DNA of 31,927 nt, taken from assembly GCA_002493965.1 (NCBI GenBank), contig DLAP01000012.1:1-31927 (forward strand). The letters are read 5' to 3'. Source of the DNA: Clostridiales bacterium UBA7044. GTDB lineage: Bacteria > Bacillota > Clostridia > Oscillospirales > Oscillospiraceae. The notes beneath the pieces are model-generated. The model was not told where the DNA came from. It ran no database searches and was given only the letters and a program-made list of their open reading frames with translations. Within the stretch, counting starts at the first letter, position 1, and each line of letters starts with the position of its first letter. Of this stretch, positions 1-7,035 are shown piece after piece. Position numbers and translations under genes: made by a program.

Positions 1-109
1 GGCCTCTTGGGTATCACTCCGAATAAAAAATATATTTACTTCATTGCCAAAGTATTCTAGCATATTGTGGCCTCTTTGTCAAGCACTAAATCAGAAGCTG
101 CCCAAACCC

Positions 110-138
110 TTGACTTTCCCGCCGAAAAATGATATAGT
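110..138 (+). promoter_or_regulatory. Promoter of tRNA-Ser
   Basis: A -35 box TTGACT (110-115) and a -10 box TATAGT (133-138) are separated by exactly 17 bases. The -10 box ends 10 bases before the first base of the mature tRNA, so only a very short 5' leader would be made. Confidence 0.75.
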
Positions 139-148
139 TTCTCCAGTT

Positions 149-237
149 GGAGGTTTGTCCGAGTGGTTTAAGGAGCCAGTCTTGAAAACTGGTGATGGAG
201 CAATCCACCGTGAGTTCGAATCTCACAGCCTCCGCCA
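149..237 (+). tRNA. tRNA-Ser (anticodon UGA)
   Basis: An 89-base class II tRNA with the long variable arm of tRNA-Ser. The acceptor stem pairs 149-155 with 227-233 (one G-U pair), the discriminator base is G234 and CCA (235-237) is encoded. The anticodon stem is CCAGT/ACTGG (176-180/188-192), enclosing loop CTTGAAA with anticodon TGA at 183-185. The T arm carries GTTCGAATC. It reads serine UCN codons. It stands alone between its own promoter and terminator. Confidence 0.97.
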
Positions 238-238
238 C

Positions 239-288
239 AAAAGTGTGTAATCGTTGATATAAACGGTTACGCACTTTTATTTTTTTAT
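239..288 (+). terminator. Rho-independent terminator after tRNA-Ser
   Basis: A 16-bp stem pairs 239-254 with 263-278 with one or two wobble or mismatch positions and an 8-base loop; it is followed by a T-rich tract (TATTTTTTTATT). It starts one base after the tRNA CCA end. Confidence 0.85.
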
Positions 289-439
289 TGAAAAGACTTG
301 AAAAGCAAAGATTTCTGGCAACCGGGGCAAATCTGCCGCTTTCTGCACGGTAGTCAGTTTCACTGCCAGGAGGTACCTCGCTATTTGACGCTTACGCGCA
401 GAGAGTGCTGGGATTTCCCCGGCTGGAGCGTACATGCTA
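289..439. other. Spacer without recognised features
   Basis: Between the tRNA terminator and the next promoter I see no SD-led reading frame, no RNA family motif and no repeat. Short open frames across it lack a plausible ribosome binding site and run into the riboswitch. Confidence 0.4.
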
Positions 440-468
440 TTGACAAACCTGGTTTCAGGATGTATGAT
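440..468 (+). promoter_or_regulatory. Promoter of the corrinoid importer operon
   Basis: A consensus -35 TTGACA (440-445) and a -10 TATGAT (463-468) are spaced by 17 bases. Transcription would start near 475, about a dozen bases before helix P1 of the cobalamin riboswitch, so the leader is essentially the riboswitch. Confidence 0.8.
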
Positions 469-487
469 ATGTGCAATTTCATATACG

Positions 488-668
488 ATTCAAGTGCCGC
501 CTGCTTTGCTTCAGAACTGGCGGAGAATAGGAAATCCGGTCAGAATCCGGAACGGTACCGCCACTGTATGCGTGGAGGCGCCCGCAGGACGAAAGTCAGT
601 CATTGGAAGAAATTCTGAGAAGGCAGCGGGGCAGCTTTGGATGCGCAAGTCAGGAGACCTGCTTGAAT
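488..668 (+). promoter_or_regulatory. Cobalamin riboswitch 1
   Basis: The aptamer is closed by P1 (ATTCAAG 488-494 with CTTGAAT 662-668). It contains the core GCCACTG motif (569-575) preceded by the conserved AATCCGG-type segment, and the B12 box with AGTCAGGAGACCTGC (648-662). It binds cobalamin in the nascent leader and is expected to lower expression of the downstream binding protein-permease-ATPase operon when B12 is plentiful. An intrinsic terminator lies about 60 bases further on, which suggests control by attenuation. Confidence 0.93.
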
Positions 669-729
669 AAAATACCTGTGCATTCTGCGTGGTTATGGAA
701 TGGACGGGAAGATTTGTTATGGAAATACG

Positions 730-760
730 GCCATGGCAGCTTATGCTGCCATGGCTTTTT
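730..760 (+). terminator. Riboswitch-controlled terminator
   Basis: A perfect 11-bp stem (GCCATGGCAGC 730-740 with 745-755), a TTAT loop and five T residues. It lies between the cobalamin aptamer and the first gene, so it is the likely expression platform. I did not identify the competing antiterminator helix. Confidence 0.88.
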
Positions 761-817
761 CACGTGTTGGCGGCCTGCTGATTGCCGTTTGCAGACCGCT
801 GCCGATACAGCTGGAAT

Positions 818-864
818 CCTTTGCCCCGGTTCCCGTTCCCCCTCTGGGAACTGGGAGACAAAGG
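818..864 (+). other. Leader hairpin before the importer operon
   Basis: CCTTTG (818-823) pairs with CAAAGG (859-864), and inside it GTTCCC (829-834) pairs with GGGAAC (846-851), extended by four further pairs including one wobble. No T tract follows. The hairpin ends 17 bases before the SD (881-888) of the first gene. Its role is unknown; it could protect the mRNA or tune translation. Confidence 0.5.
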
Positions 865-892
865 AATAACCACTTTTAATGGAGGAAATCGG

Positions 893-2026
893 ATGAAAAA
901 GGTGATTGTGCTGATCCTGATTGCTGTGATGCTGGCTGGATGCTCTGCTCCTCCGGCTCCTGCGGAAGAGCCTGCTCCGGCGGGAAAGGAGATTTCCGGC
1001 CTTACCTGGGAATCCAGTATAGAGCTGGAATACGCAACCCAGTTCACGGTGGACTACTATGAAGGCGGCTACGCCCTCATTGCGGTAGCCGACGGCTGCA
1101 AATATCTGGTGGTTCCGGAAGATATGCCGGTCCCGGAGAATCTGGATGATTCTGTGATGGTTCTGAAACAGCCCCTGGACAAAATTTACCTTCAGGCCAC
1201 TTCTGCTATGGCCTTGTTTGACCAGCTTGACGGTCTGAATCATATTCGGCTTGTTGGCACGAAGAAGAACGGATGGTATGTGGAGAATGCGGTAAAAGCT
1301 ATGGATGAGGGTAAAATGCTTTTTTCCGGCGGTTATTCGGAGCCAGATTATGAGCGGATAGTGGAGGAAGGGTGCGACCTGGCCATTGTGTCTACTATGA
1401 TCCTCCATGTGCCCAAGGTTCAGGAAATGATGGAACAGCTGGGCATTCCGGTATTCATCGAACATACCAGCTATGAGAAGCATCCTCTGGGCCGTACGGA
1501 ATGGGTGAAGCTCTATGGTGTGATGCTGGATAAGGAACAGGAAGCAGAGGCTTTTTTCAAAACGCAGACGGATGCCATTTCCCAGTTTGCGGATATGGAG
1601 AATACCGAAAAAACGGTGGCATTCTTTTACCTTACCTCCAGCGGCAGTGTCAATGTCCGCACATCATCGGATTATGTGCCAAAGATGATTGAGATTGCCG
1701 GAGGAAACTACATTGCTGTGGGCAATGAAGATCCGGAAAGCAGGCGATCTTCTGTATCGGTGACCATGGAGGAATTTTACAATGCCGCCGCAGACGCGGA
1801 CTATCTGATTTACAACGCGGCCATTGACGATCCCATCTATACCATTGACGAGCTGATTGCCAAGGACAGCCTTTTTGCGGATTTTAAGGCGGTGAAGAAC
1901 GGAAATGTATGGTGTACGGGCAAATACCTGTTCCAGGCCACGGACATCACTGGGGAACTGATCGCGGACTTTCATCACATACTGACCGGGCAGGAGGACA
2001 TGAACTTCCTGTATAGACTGAAATAG
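893..2026 (+). CDS. ABC transporter substrate-binding lipoprotein, corrinoid-type
   Basis: A 377-residue cell-surface binding protein. The start at 893 follows SD GGAGGAAAT (881-888); an upstream in-frame extension has no SD and would bury the signal peptide. The N-terminus is a lipoprotein signal with lipobox LAGC (Cys17) followed by an Ala/Pro-rich linker. The remainder has the pattern of the type III periplasmic binding proteins (BtuF/FecB/FepB group): an early segment like IYLQATSAMALFDQL, a central helix region and a C-terminal lobe. It would hand its ligand to the permease encoded 8 bases downstream. The ligand is inferred to be cobalamin or another corrinoid because a cobalamin riboswitch precedes the operon and a B12 synthesis operon follows; iron-siderophore or haem binding is the alternative. 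The symbol btuF is plausible but not proven. Confidence 0.85.
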   Translation: MKKVIVLILIAVMLAGCSAPPAPAEEPAPAGKEISGLTWESSIELEYATQFTVDYYEGGYALIAVADGCKYLVVPEDMPVPENLDDSVMVLKQPLDKIYLQATSAMALFDQLDGLNHIRLVGTKKNGWYVENAVKAMDEGKMLFSGGYSEPDYERIVEEGCDLAIVSTMILHVPKVQEMMEQLGIPVFIEHTSYEKHPLGRTEWVKLYGVMLDKEQEAEAFFKTQTDAISQFADMENTEKTVAFFYLTSSGSVNVRTSSDYVPKMIEIAGGNYIAVGNEDPESRRSSVSVTMEEFYNAAADADYLIYNAAIDDPIYTIDELIAKDSLFADFKAVKNGNVWCTGKYLFQATDITGELIADFHHILTGQEDMNFLYRLK

Positions 2027-2034
2027 GAGCGCTT

Positions 2035-3069
2035 ATGCAACAAGAGAATCTCCACACTTATCGCCACAGAGTGCTGTGCAGCGTAGTTTTTATTGCTCTG
2101 CTGGCTGCGCTTTGCATGATTATGGTGCTGAATATCAATATCGGAAGTGTGCCAATTTCCGTTGGGGAGATTGTCCGAATCCTGCTTTATAAGGAAGGAA
2201 ACCCTACCCAGGTGAATATCATCTGGAGGATTCGGCTGCCCCGGATTCTAATGGCCGCACTGCTGGGCGGCGCACTGAGCCTATCCGGCTTCCTGCTGCA
2301 AACCTTCTTTGCCAATCCTATCGCAGGACCCTTTGTGCTGGGAATCTCCTCTGGCGCAAAAATGGTTGTAGCCTTGGCGATGATTTACTTCATTGGCGCC
2401 TTTGGTGTGGTGTCCAGTTGGACGCTGATTATTGCGGCTTTTGTTGGGTCAATGCTTTCTGTAGGCTTCATCCTGATGATGTCCCGGCGGCTGAGAAGCA
2501 TGGCAACCTTGCTGGTGGCGGGTATCATGATTGGGTATATCTGCTCAGCAATCACGGATTTTGTTGTCACCTTTGCGGAGGATAGTGACATTGTGAACCT
2601 CCACGGCTGGAGTCTGGGCAGTTTTTCCGGTATGAGCTGGGAGAATGTGGGGATCGCGGCAATTCTTGTAGGGGTCACGACCCTGGCGGTATTTCTTCTG
2701 TCCAAGCCCATCGGTGCCTATCAGCTGGGGGAAGCCTATGCCCAGAGCATGGGCGTGAATATAAAGGTGTTTCGTGTGGCGCTGATTGTACTATCCAGTA
2801 TTCTCTCTGCCTGCGTCACCGCCTTTGCCGGGCCGATCTCTTTCGTGGGCATCGCGGTTCCCTATCTCATCAAGCGGCTGCTGAATACCGGGAGGCCCAT
2901 TGTGGTGATTCCGGCGGTATTTCTGGGGGGCGCGGTGTTCTGTATGGGCTGCGATCTGATTGCCCGCACAGCTTTTGCGCCTATGGAACTGAACATTTCC
3001 ACAGTTACCTCCGTGTTTGGCGCGCCAGTCGTGATTTTCATGATGCTTCGGCGGAACAGGGAGAGATAA
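2035..3069 (+). CDS. FecCD-family ABC permease (BtuC-like)
   Basis: A 344-residue integral membrane protein with about ten hydrophobic segments, the usual length and architecture of BtuC/FecCD permeases. The motif IWRIRLPRILMAALLGGALS near residues 63-82 and a later PISFVGIAVPYLIKR are hallmarks of this family. Start ATG 2035 follows AGGAG. It forms the membrane channel of the importer, working with the upstream lipoprotein and the ATPase whose gene begins one base after its stop. The cobalamin riboswitch upstream suggests corrinoid transport; substrate cannot be read from the permease itself. Confidence 0.92.
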   Translation: MQQENLHTYRHRVLCSVVFIALLAALCMIMVLNINIGSVPISVGEIVRILLYKEGNPTQVNIIWRIRLPRILMAALLGGALSLSGFLLQTFFANPIAGPFVLGISSGAKMVVALAMIYFIGAFGVVSSWTLIIAAFVGSMLSVGFILMMSRRLRSMATLLVAGIMIGYICSAITDFVVTFAEDSDIVNLHGWSLGSFSGMSWENVGIAAILVGVTTLAVFLLSKPIGAYQLGEAYAQSMGVNIKVFRVALIVLSSILSACVTAFAGPISFVGIAVPYLIKRLLNTGRPIVVIPAVFLGGAVFCMGCDLIARTAFAPMELNISTVTSVFGAPVVIFMMLRRNRER

Positions 3070-3070
3070 C

Positions 3071-4180
3071 ATGGCGGATTTTTACTTTCAAACCAGAGCG
3101 CTTACCGTTGGCTACGACGGGAAGCCCCTGATCCGGGACATTACCATCGGTATTGCCAAGGGCGAGATCGTGACCCTGATCGGCCCCAACGGCGCGGGAA
3201 AAAGCACCATCCTCAAATCCATCACCCGGCAGCTGAAAGCCATTTCCGGTACCGTGGAAATTGATGGCCGAAGCATTGGCGGCCTTTCCTACAAGGACCT
3301 GGCAACCCGGATGGCAGTGGTGCTGACCCAGCGGATGCGGCCGGAACTGATGACCTGCCGGGACGTTGTGGCTGCCGGGCGTTACCCGTACACAGGCCGC
3401 CTGGGGCTGCTTAAGAAGGAGGATGAGGAAAAGGTCAGCGCTGCCATGGAAATTGTCCATGCCCAGGAGCTTTCAGACCGGGACTTTGGCACCATCAGCG
3501 ATGGCCAGCGGCAGCGGATTCTGCTGGCCAGAGCCATCTGTCAGGAGCCGGAAATTATCATTCTGGACGAACCGACCTCCTACCTGGACATCCGTCACAA
3601 GCTGGAATTGCTCGTCATCCTCCGCTCCATGGCAAAAGAGAAAGGAATCACGGTCATTATGTCCCTCCACGAAATTGACCTGGCTCAGAAAATTTCCGAC
3701 AAGATCATCTGCGTCAGGGGAGATACCATCGGCAGCTTTGGCACTCCGGAGGAGGTCTTCGAGGAACAGAAAATCAGGGAGCTGTACGACATTGCGGAAG
3801 GGTATTATGATCCCTTCTTCGGGAGCGTTGAGCTTCCCCGACCGGAAGGAAAACCGGAGGTTCTGGTACTTTCCTCCTGCGGTCATGGAATCCCGGTATA
3901 CCGCCGCTTGCAAAAGGAGAATATCCCCTTCTGCGCCGGAATCCTCTATACCAACGATCTGGATTATCGGCTTGCCCGGCTCCTTGCCTCAGAGGTCATT
4001 ACAGAGAAGCCTTTCCATGAAATCAGCGACGAAAGTTTTGACCGGACTATGGCAAAAGTGAGAGAATGCCAGAAGGTGATTGACGCGGGCTGTGAAATTG
4101 GCCCATGTAACCGAAGAATGCAGGAAATCCTGGAGGCGGCAATAGCCCTGGGCAAGCTGCAAACGGATTTCCGGAAATAG
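3071..4180 (+). CDS. ABC transporter ATP-binding protein with C-terminal extension (BtuD-like)
   Basis: A 369-residue protein. Residues 1 to about 250 are a complete ABC ATPase: Walker A GPNGAGKST (38-46), a signature loop in the variant form ISDGQRQR, Walker B IIILDEPTSYLD (Asp near 167) and a switch His in SLHE. From about residue 254 it carries about 115 extra residues beginning PEVLVLSSCGHG and containing Cys residues in SSCGHG, PFCAG, ECQK, GCE and GPCN. FecE/BtuD proteins usually end near 250-270 residues, so this is an added domain of unknown role. It powers uptake through the permease encoded just upstream and is the last gene of the riboswitch-1 operon. Confidence 0.9.
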   Translation: MADFYFQTRALTVGYDGKPLIRDITIGIAKGEIVTLIGPNGAGKSTILKSITRQLKAISGTVEIDGRSIGGLSYKDLATRMAVVLTQRMRPELMTCRDVVAAGRYPYTGRLGLLKKEDEEKVSAAMEIVHAQELSDRDFGTISDGQRQRILLARAICQEPEIIILDEPTSYLDIRHKLELLVILRSMAKEKGITVIMSLHEIDLAQKISDKIICVRGDTIGSFGTPEEVFEEQKIRELYDIAEGYYDPFFGSVELPRPEGKPEVLVLSSCGHGIPVYRRLQKENIPFCAGILYTNDLDYRLARLLASEVITEKPFHEISDESFDRTMAKVRECQKVIDAGCEIGPCNRRMQEILEAAIALGKLQTDFRK

Positions 4181-4192
4181 CGTAAAATACCG

Positions 4193-4221
4193 TTGCATTT
4201 CAAATGGAATGCTGTTATAAT
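4193..4221 (+). promoter_or_regulatory. Promoter of the cobalamin biosynthesis operon
   Basis: -35 TTGCAT (4193-4198), 17-base spacer, and a perfect -10 TATAAT (4216-4221). The start point near 4228 lies about 15 bases before P1 of the second cobalamin riboswitch. Confidence 0.8.
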
Positions 4222-4242
4222 GTGTACGAACTGAATATAAAG

Positions 4243-4415
4243 ATGGTTGGTGCCTCTGTTTCACGGATTCGTGGGGCAGAGGGTAAAAGGGAAACAGGTG
4301 AAAAACCTGTACGATCTCGTCACTGTGAACCGGAGAGCACGCTGCATGATGCCATTGCGAAAGTGAGAAGGCGCAGCGCTGTGATGACCCGAAAGTCAGG
4401 AAACCTGCCAGCCAT
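4243..4415 (+). promoter_or_regulatory. Cobalamin riboswitch 2
   Basis: Closing helix P1 pairs ATGGTTGG (4243-4250) with CCAGCCAT (4408-4415). Inside are the GGTGCC segment, a GGGAAACAGGTGAAAAACCTG-like core around 4288, the TCACTGTG core element near 4320 and the B12 box GAAAGTCAGGAAACCTGCC (4391-4409). It differs clearly from riboswitch 1, so the two are not a recent duplication. It should repress the whole cbi operon when cobalamin is abundant. Confidence 0.92.
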
Positions 4416-4416
4416 T

Positions 4417-4624
4417 GGTACGGGGCGGATTAGGGAGCTCGGATTCAATCGGCAAGAGCTGACACCGAGAGATTTTGCCACAGTTGAAGGTTCTTAAAAT
4501 GTGGGAATACTGGATGTATTTCCCATTTTAAGAACTGCGCAGATGGGGTAAAAGATCTGGTGCTCAGCCGCAGACGATTGATTCAGAGTTTCCATAGCCC
4601 AGGTCACGAGGAATTGGCCGTACC
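4417..4624 (+). ncRNA. Unassigned structured RNA element between aptamer and terminator
   Basis: A closing helix GGTACGG (4417-4423) with CCGTACC (4618-4624) brackets about 200 bases. Nested inside are TCAATCG (4445-4451) with CGATTGA (4575-4581), and a long hairpin with GTTCTTAAAAT (4490-4500) and ATTTTAAGAAC (4525-4535) plus further pairs towards its tip. It carries neither a second GCCACTG core nor a second B12 box, so it is not a tandem cobalamin aptamer. It matches no RNA family that I recognise. It may be an extended expression platform or a separate sensor. Confidence 0.5.
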
Positions 4625-4628
4625 GAAC

Positions 4629-4695
4629 ACTACCGCTTTGTGCGGTAGCCTAAGGTGATGCGATGAGACTTTCCTCCAGGGAAAGTCTCTTTTTT
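4629..4695 (+). terminator. Hairpin and Rho-independent terminator of the cbi leader
   Basis: A small hairpin CTACCGC/GCGGTAG (about 4630-4647) is followed by a 10-bp stem GAGACTTTCC (4665-4674) with GGAAAGTCTC (4680-4689) and six T residues (4690-4695). It lies 250 bases after the aptamer and 110 bases before cbiK, consistent with attenuation of the operon. Confidence 0.85.
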
Positions 4696-4805
4696 CGTAT
4701 CGCTTTTGTCCGTGCGTTTTTCCGGATGCCTGACGCATTGCGCGCCGAACCGTGTTCTGTTCATAAAAAATCTATTGTGCGAAGGACACAAGGAGGAAAA
4801 ACATC

Positions 4806-6044
4806 ATGAACACGAAAAAAGTATGCGAATGTGCTGCCACTGTATTGACGATGGCAATGCTGCTGTCCGCCTGCGGCGGCGCGGCTGCGCCTGTAGAAAC
4901 AGCGGCACCTGCGACCACTGCCGCGACCGCAGCCCCGGAAACCACCGCCGCACCGGAAACAGAAGCTGTGGCAGACGACCAGGCCGCCGCCGATGCTGTG
5001 GCTGAACTGATTGATGCAATTTACGTCCAGCAGCGCACCAAAGATACCGACGTTCAGTGTGCCGCCGCCAAGGCCGGCTGGGACGCTCTAAGTGATGCTC
5101 AGAAGGAAATGGTGGAGGGGGAGGAGGCCGACCCGGATTACTTCGGCAGGGACACCGGTGATGCCAGCCTGGACGATCCCCGAAACGCCGATGAAATCGG
5201 TGAGAAGGAGATTCTGGTAGTTTCCTTCGGCACTTCCTTTAACGGGAGCCGGGTAGAGGACATCAAGAGCGTGGAAGATGCCTTGCAGGAGGCCTTCCCT
5301 GACTGGGCTGTGCGCCGGGCTTTTACCGCCCAGATTATCATTAACCATGTGCAGGCCAGAGACGGCGAGTTCATTGACAACATGGACCAGGCGCTGGAGA
5401 GGGCTGTGGCAAACGGCGTCAAGGAACTGGTTGTCCAGCCCACCCATCTGATGCACGGCGCAGAATATGACGAGATGGTAGATGCCCTGGAAGCCTATGA
5501 GGACAAGATTGAGACCATCCGCATTGCTGAGCCTCTGCTGGGCGAGGTAGGCTCTGATGCCACGGTCATCAACGCCGACAAGGAAGCAGTAGCCAAGGCG
5601 GTTGTCGCCCAGGCCATGGAAATCGCCGGCTTTGCCAATCCGGATGCGGCAGCCCAGGCGGGCACCGCCCTTGTGCTGATGGGCCACGGCACCGCCCATG
5701 TGGCGAAGGTGACATACAGCCAGATGCAGACCCAGATGGAGAAGCTGGGCTACAAGAACGTCTTCATCGGCACTGTGGAGGGCGAGCCGGAGGAAACCTC
5801 CTGTGAGGCTGTCATTGAAGCTGTGAAGAATGCCGGTTACAGCAAGGTAATTCTGCGTCCCCTGATGGTAGTGGCCGGTGACCATGCCAATAACGACATG
5901 GCAGGTGAGGATGAGGACTCCTGGAAGAGCATGTTTGAAGCCGCCGGATGCTTCGATAAGGTGGATGCCCAGATTGCGGGTCTTGGCGGTATTGAAGCCA
6001 TACAAGACCTGTATGTTGCCCATACAAAGGATGCAATGAACTAA
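4806..6044 (+). CDS. cbiK: Anaerobic cobaltochelatase CbiK, exported lipoprotein form
   Basis: A 412-residue protein. Residues 1-23 are a lipoprotein signal with lipobox LSAC (Cys23), then a Thr/Ala/Pro linker to about residue 58, then a short helical segment (ELIDAIYVQQ to LSDAQKEMV) resembling helical modules of clostridial surface proteins. The chelatase domain starts near residue 133 with EILVVSFGTS and includes RRAFTAQIIINHVQARDGE, QPTHLMHGAEYD and LMGHGTAH, the histidine-bearing motifs of CbiK. The family inserts Co2+ (or Fe2+) into sirohydrochlorin. SD AGGAGG precedes the ATG. The placement as first gene after riboswitch 2 supports a role in B12 synthesis, but the lipobox predicts a location outside the membrane, where its substrate is not made; exported CbiK proteins are known in some anaerobes. 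Confidence 0.93.
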   Translation: MNTKKVCECAATVLTMAMLLSACGGAAAPVETAAPATTAATAAPETTAAPETEAVADDQAAADAVAELIDAIYVQQRTKDTDVQCAAAKAGWDALSDAQKEMVEGEEADPDYFGRDTGDASLDDPRNADEIGEKEILVVSFGTSFNGSRVEDIKSVEDALQEAFPDWAVRRAFTAQIIINHVQARDGEFIDNMDQALERAVANGVKELVVQPTHLMHGAEYDEMVDALEAYEDKIETIRIAEPLLGEVGSDATVINADKEAVAKAVVAQAMEIAGFANPDAAAQAGTALVLMGHGTAHVAKVTYSQMQTQMEKLGYKNVFIGTVEGEPEETSCEAVIEAVKNAGYSKVILRPLMVVAGDHANNDMAGEDEDSWKSMFEAAGCFDKVDAQIAGLGGIEAIQDLYVAHTKDAMN

Positions 6045-6051
6045 TCTATGT

Positions 6052-6078
6052 TACCCGGAGGCAGCTTGCCTCCGGGTA
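6052..6078 (+). other. Intercistronic hairpin after cbiK
   Basis: A perfect 12-bp stem TACCCGGAGGCA (6052-6063) with its complement (6067-6078) around a GCT loop, starting 8 bases after the cbiK stop. TTGGGG follows instead of a T tract, so it is more likely an mRNA-stabilising or partial attenuation hairpin than a terminator. Confidence 0.6.
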
Positions 6079-6086
6079 TTGGGGAC

Positions 6087-6132
6087 TTTCCTGTGAAAAG
6101 CGCTTCTTCACAGGAAGGCTTTTCACAGGAAA
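6087..6132 (+). repeat. Overlapping alternative hairpins before the second lipoprotein gene
   Basis: The segment 6087-6101 (TTTCCTGTGAAAAGC) is perfectly complementary to 6118-6132, and its core 6088-6097 is also complementary to 6107-6116. The two partners share the direct repeat TTCACAGGAA. Only one pairing can form at a time. The larger one ends just upstream of the SD (6138-6144). Confidence 0.6.
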
Positions 6133-6156
6133 ACCCGGGAAAGGATGAATGATTTT

Positions 6157-7032
6157 ATGAAAAAAACAAGTATTCTGATCACCCTTCTGCTGACTACTTC
6201 GCTGCTGACAGGCTGTGCAGCCGCAGCCCCCGCAACTGAGCCAGCCATCTCCGCCTCAGTGGAGACTTCCGCCCCTGTGGTGACAGAGGAAGCTGCCACC
6301 ACAGAAGAAACGGCCCAGGAGACAGAACCTGTCATGTCCCCAAAGGTATTACCGGATGGCGTATACACGGTAGACTTTGAAACGGACAGCAGTATGTTCC
6401 AGGCCAGTGAAGCCTGTGACCGCAAAGGTACGCTGACGGTAAAGGACGGTGTGCAAACCCTCCATGTGAGCCTGCAATCGAAAGGAATCGTCAACCTCTA
6501 CCTTGGAACTGCGGAGCAGGCCCAACAGCCCGGAGCGGTCTGGCTGGAGCATACGGTGGACACAGTCACCTACAGCGACGGCCTCAGCGAGGAAGTATTT
6601 GGCTTTGACGTCCCAGTCACTGATCTGGGAGAAGAATTTGACCTTGCTCTGATTGGCAAAAAGGGTGTTTGGTACGACCACAAGGTCAGTGTGTGCAATC
6701 CCATCCCCCAGACGGGGAATTACACTTGTGCGGTAGAACTGATCGGCGGGTCCGGTCGGGCCAGCGTCAGCTCTCCTGCTATGCTTGCTTCCGATGGGGA
6801 AGCCCTGACTGCCACGATTGTCTGGAGCAGCCCCAATTATGAATACATGATCCTGGACGGCGTCCAGTATGACCCCATTCAGATGGAGGGTAATTCCACC
6901 TTTGAAATCCCGGTGACGCTGGATCAGGATCTGGCCGTCAGTGCTTCTACAACCGCCATGAGTACGCCCCATCTGGTGGAGTACACCCTGCGCTTTGACA
7001 GTACCACGCTGACTTTGAGCCAGGGGGAGTGA
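6157..7032 (+). CDS. Lipoprotein of unknown function with two beta-rich domains
   Basis: A 291-residue lipoprotein. I chose ATG 6157 because the SD GGAAAGG (6138-6144) abuts the in-frame ATG at 6145 but is well spaced from 6157; the signal then reads MKKTSILITLLLTTSLLTGC with lipobox LTGC. A Thr/Ala/Glu-rich linker leads to a first domain (about residues 65-190, starting LPDGVYTVDFETDSSMF) and a second (about 190-291) containing IVWSSPNYEYMILDGVQY and NSTFEIPVTLD. Both look beta-rich. I recall similar domains in clostridial surface proteins near iron or haem uptake genes, but I cannot name the family. It sits between cbiK and cbiA, so a role in binding a tetrapyrrole or metal at the surface together with exported CbiK is a reasonable inference only. 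Confidence 0.8.
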   Translation: MKKTSILITLLLTTSLLTGCAAAAPATEPAISASVETSAPVVTEEAATTEETAQETEPVMSPKVLPDGVYTVDFETDSSMFQASEACDRKGTLTVKDGVQTLHVSLQSKGIVNLYLGTAEQAQQPGAVWLEHTVDTVTYSDGLSEEVFGFDVPVTDLGEEFDLALIGKKGVWYDHKVSVCNPIPQTGNYTCAVELIGGSGRASVSSPAMLASDGEALTATIVWSSPNYEYMILDGVQYDPIQMEGNSTFEIPVTLDQDLAVSASTTAMSTPHLVEYTLRFDSTTLTLSQGE

Positions 7033-7035
7033 GAA

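Noticed and set aside
4417..4624. A second, tandem cobalamin aptamer or a T-box
   Set aside because: There is no second GCCACTG core, no second B12 box and no TGGTACCGCG-type antiterminator sequence in this stretch.
5088..6023. A 311-codon minus-strand frame opposite cbiK
   Set aside because: Shadow of cbiK; no SD, no recognisable motif, and the plus-strand chelatase motifs are unambiguous.
6052..6078. A strong terminator ending the cbiK transcript
   Set aside because: The stem is perfect but TTGGGG follows rather than a T tract, and the downstream cbi genes have no other promoter that I can see.
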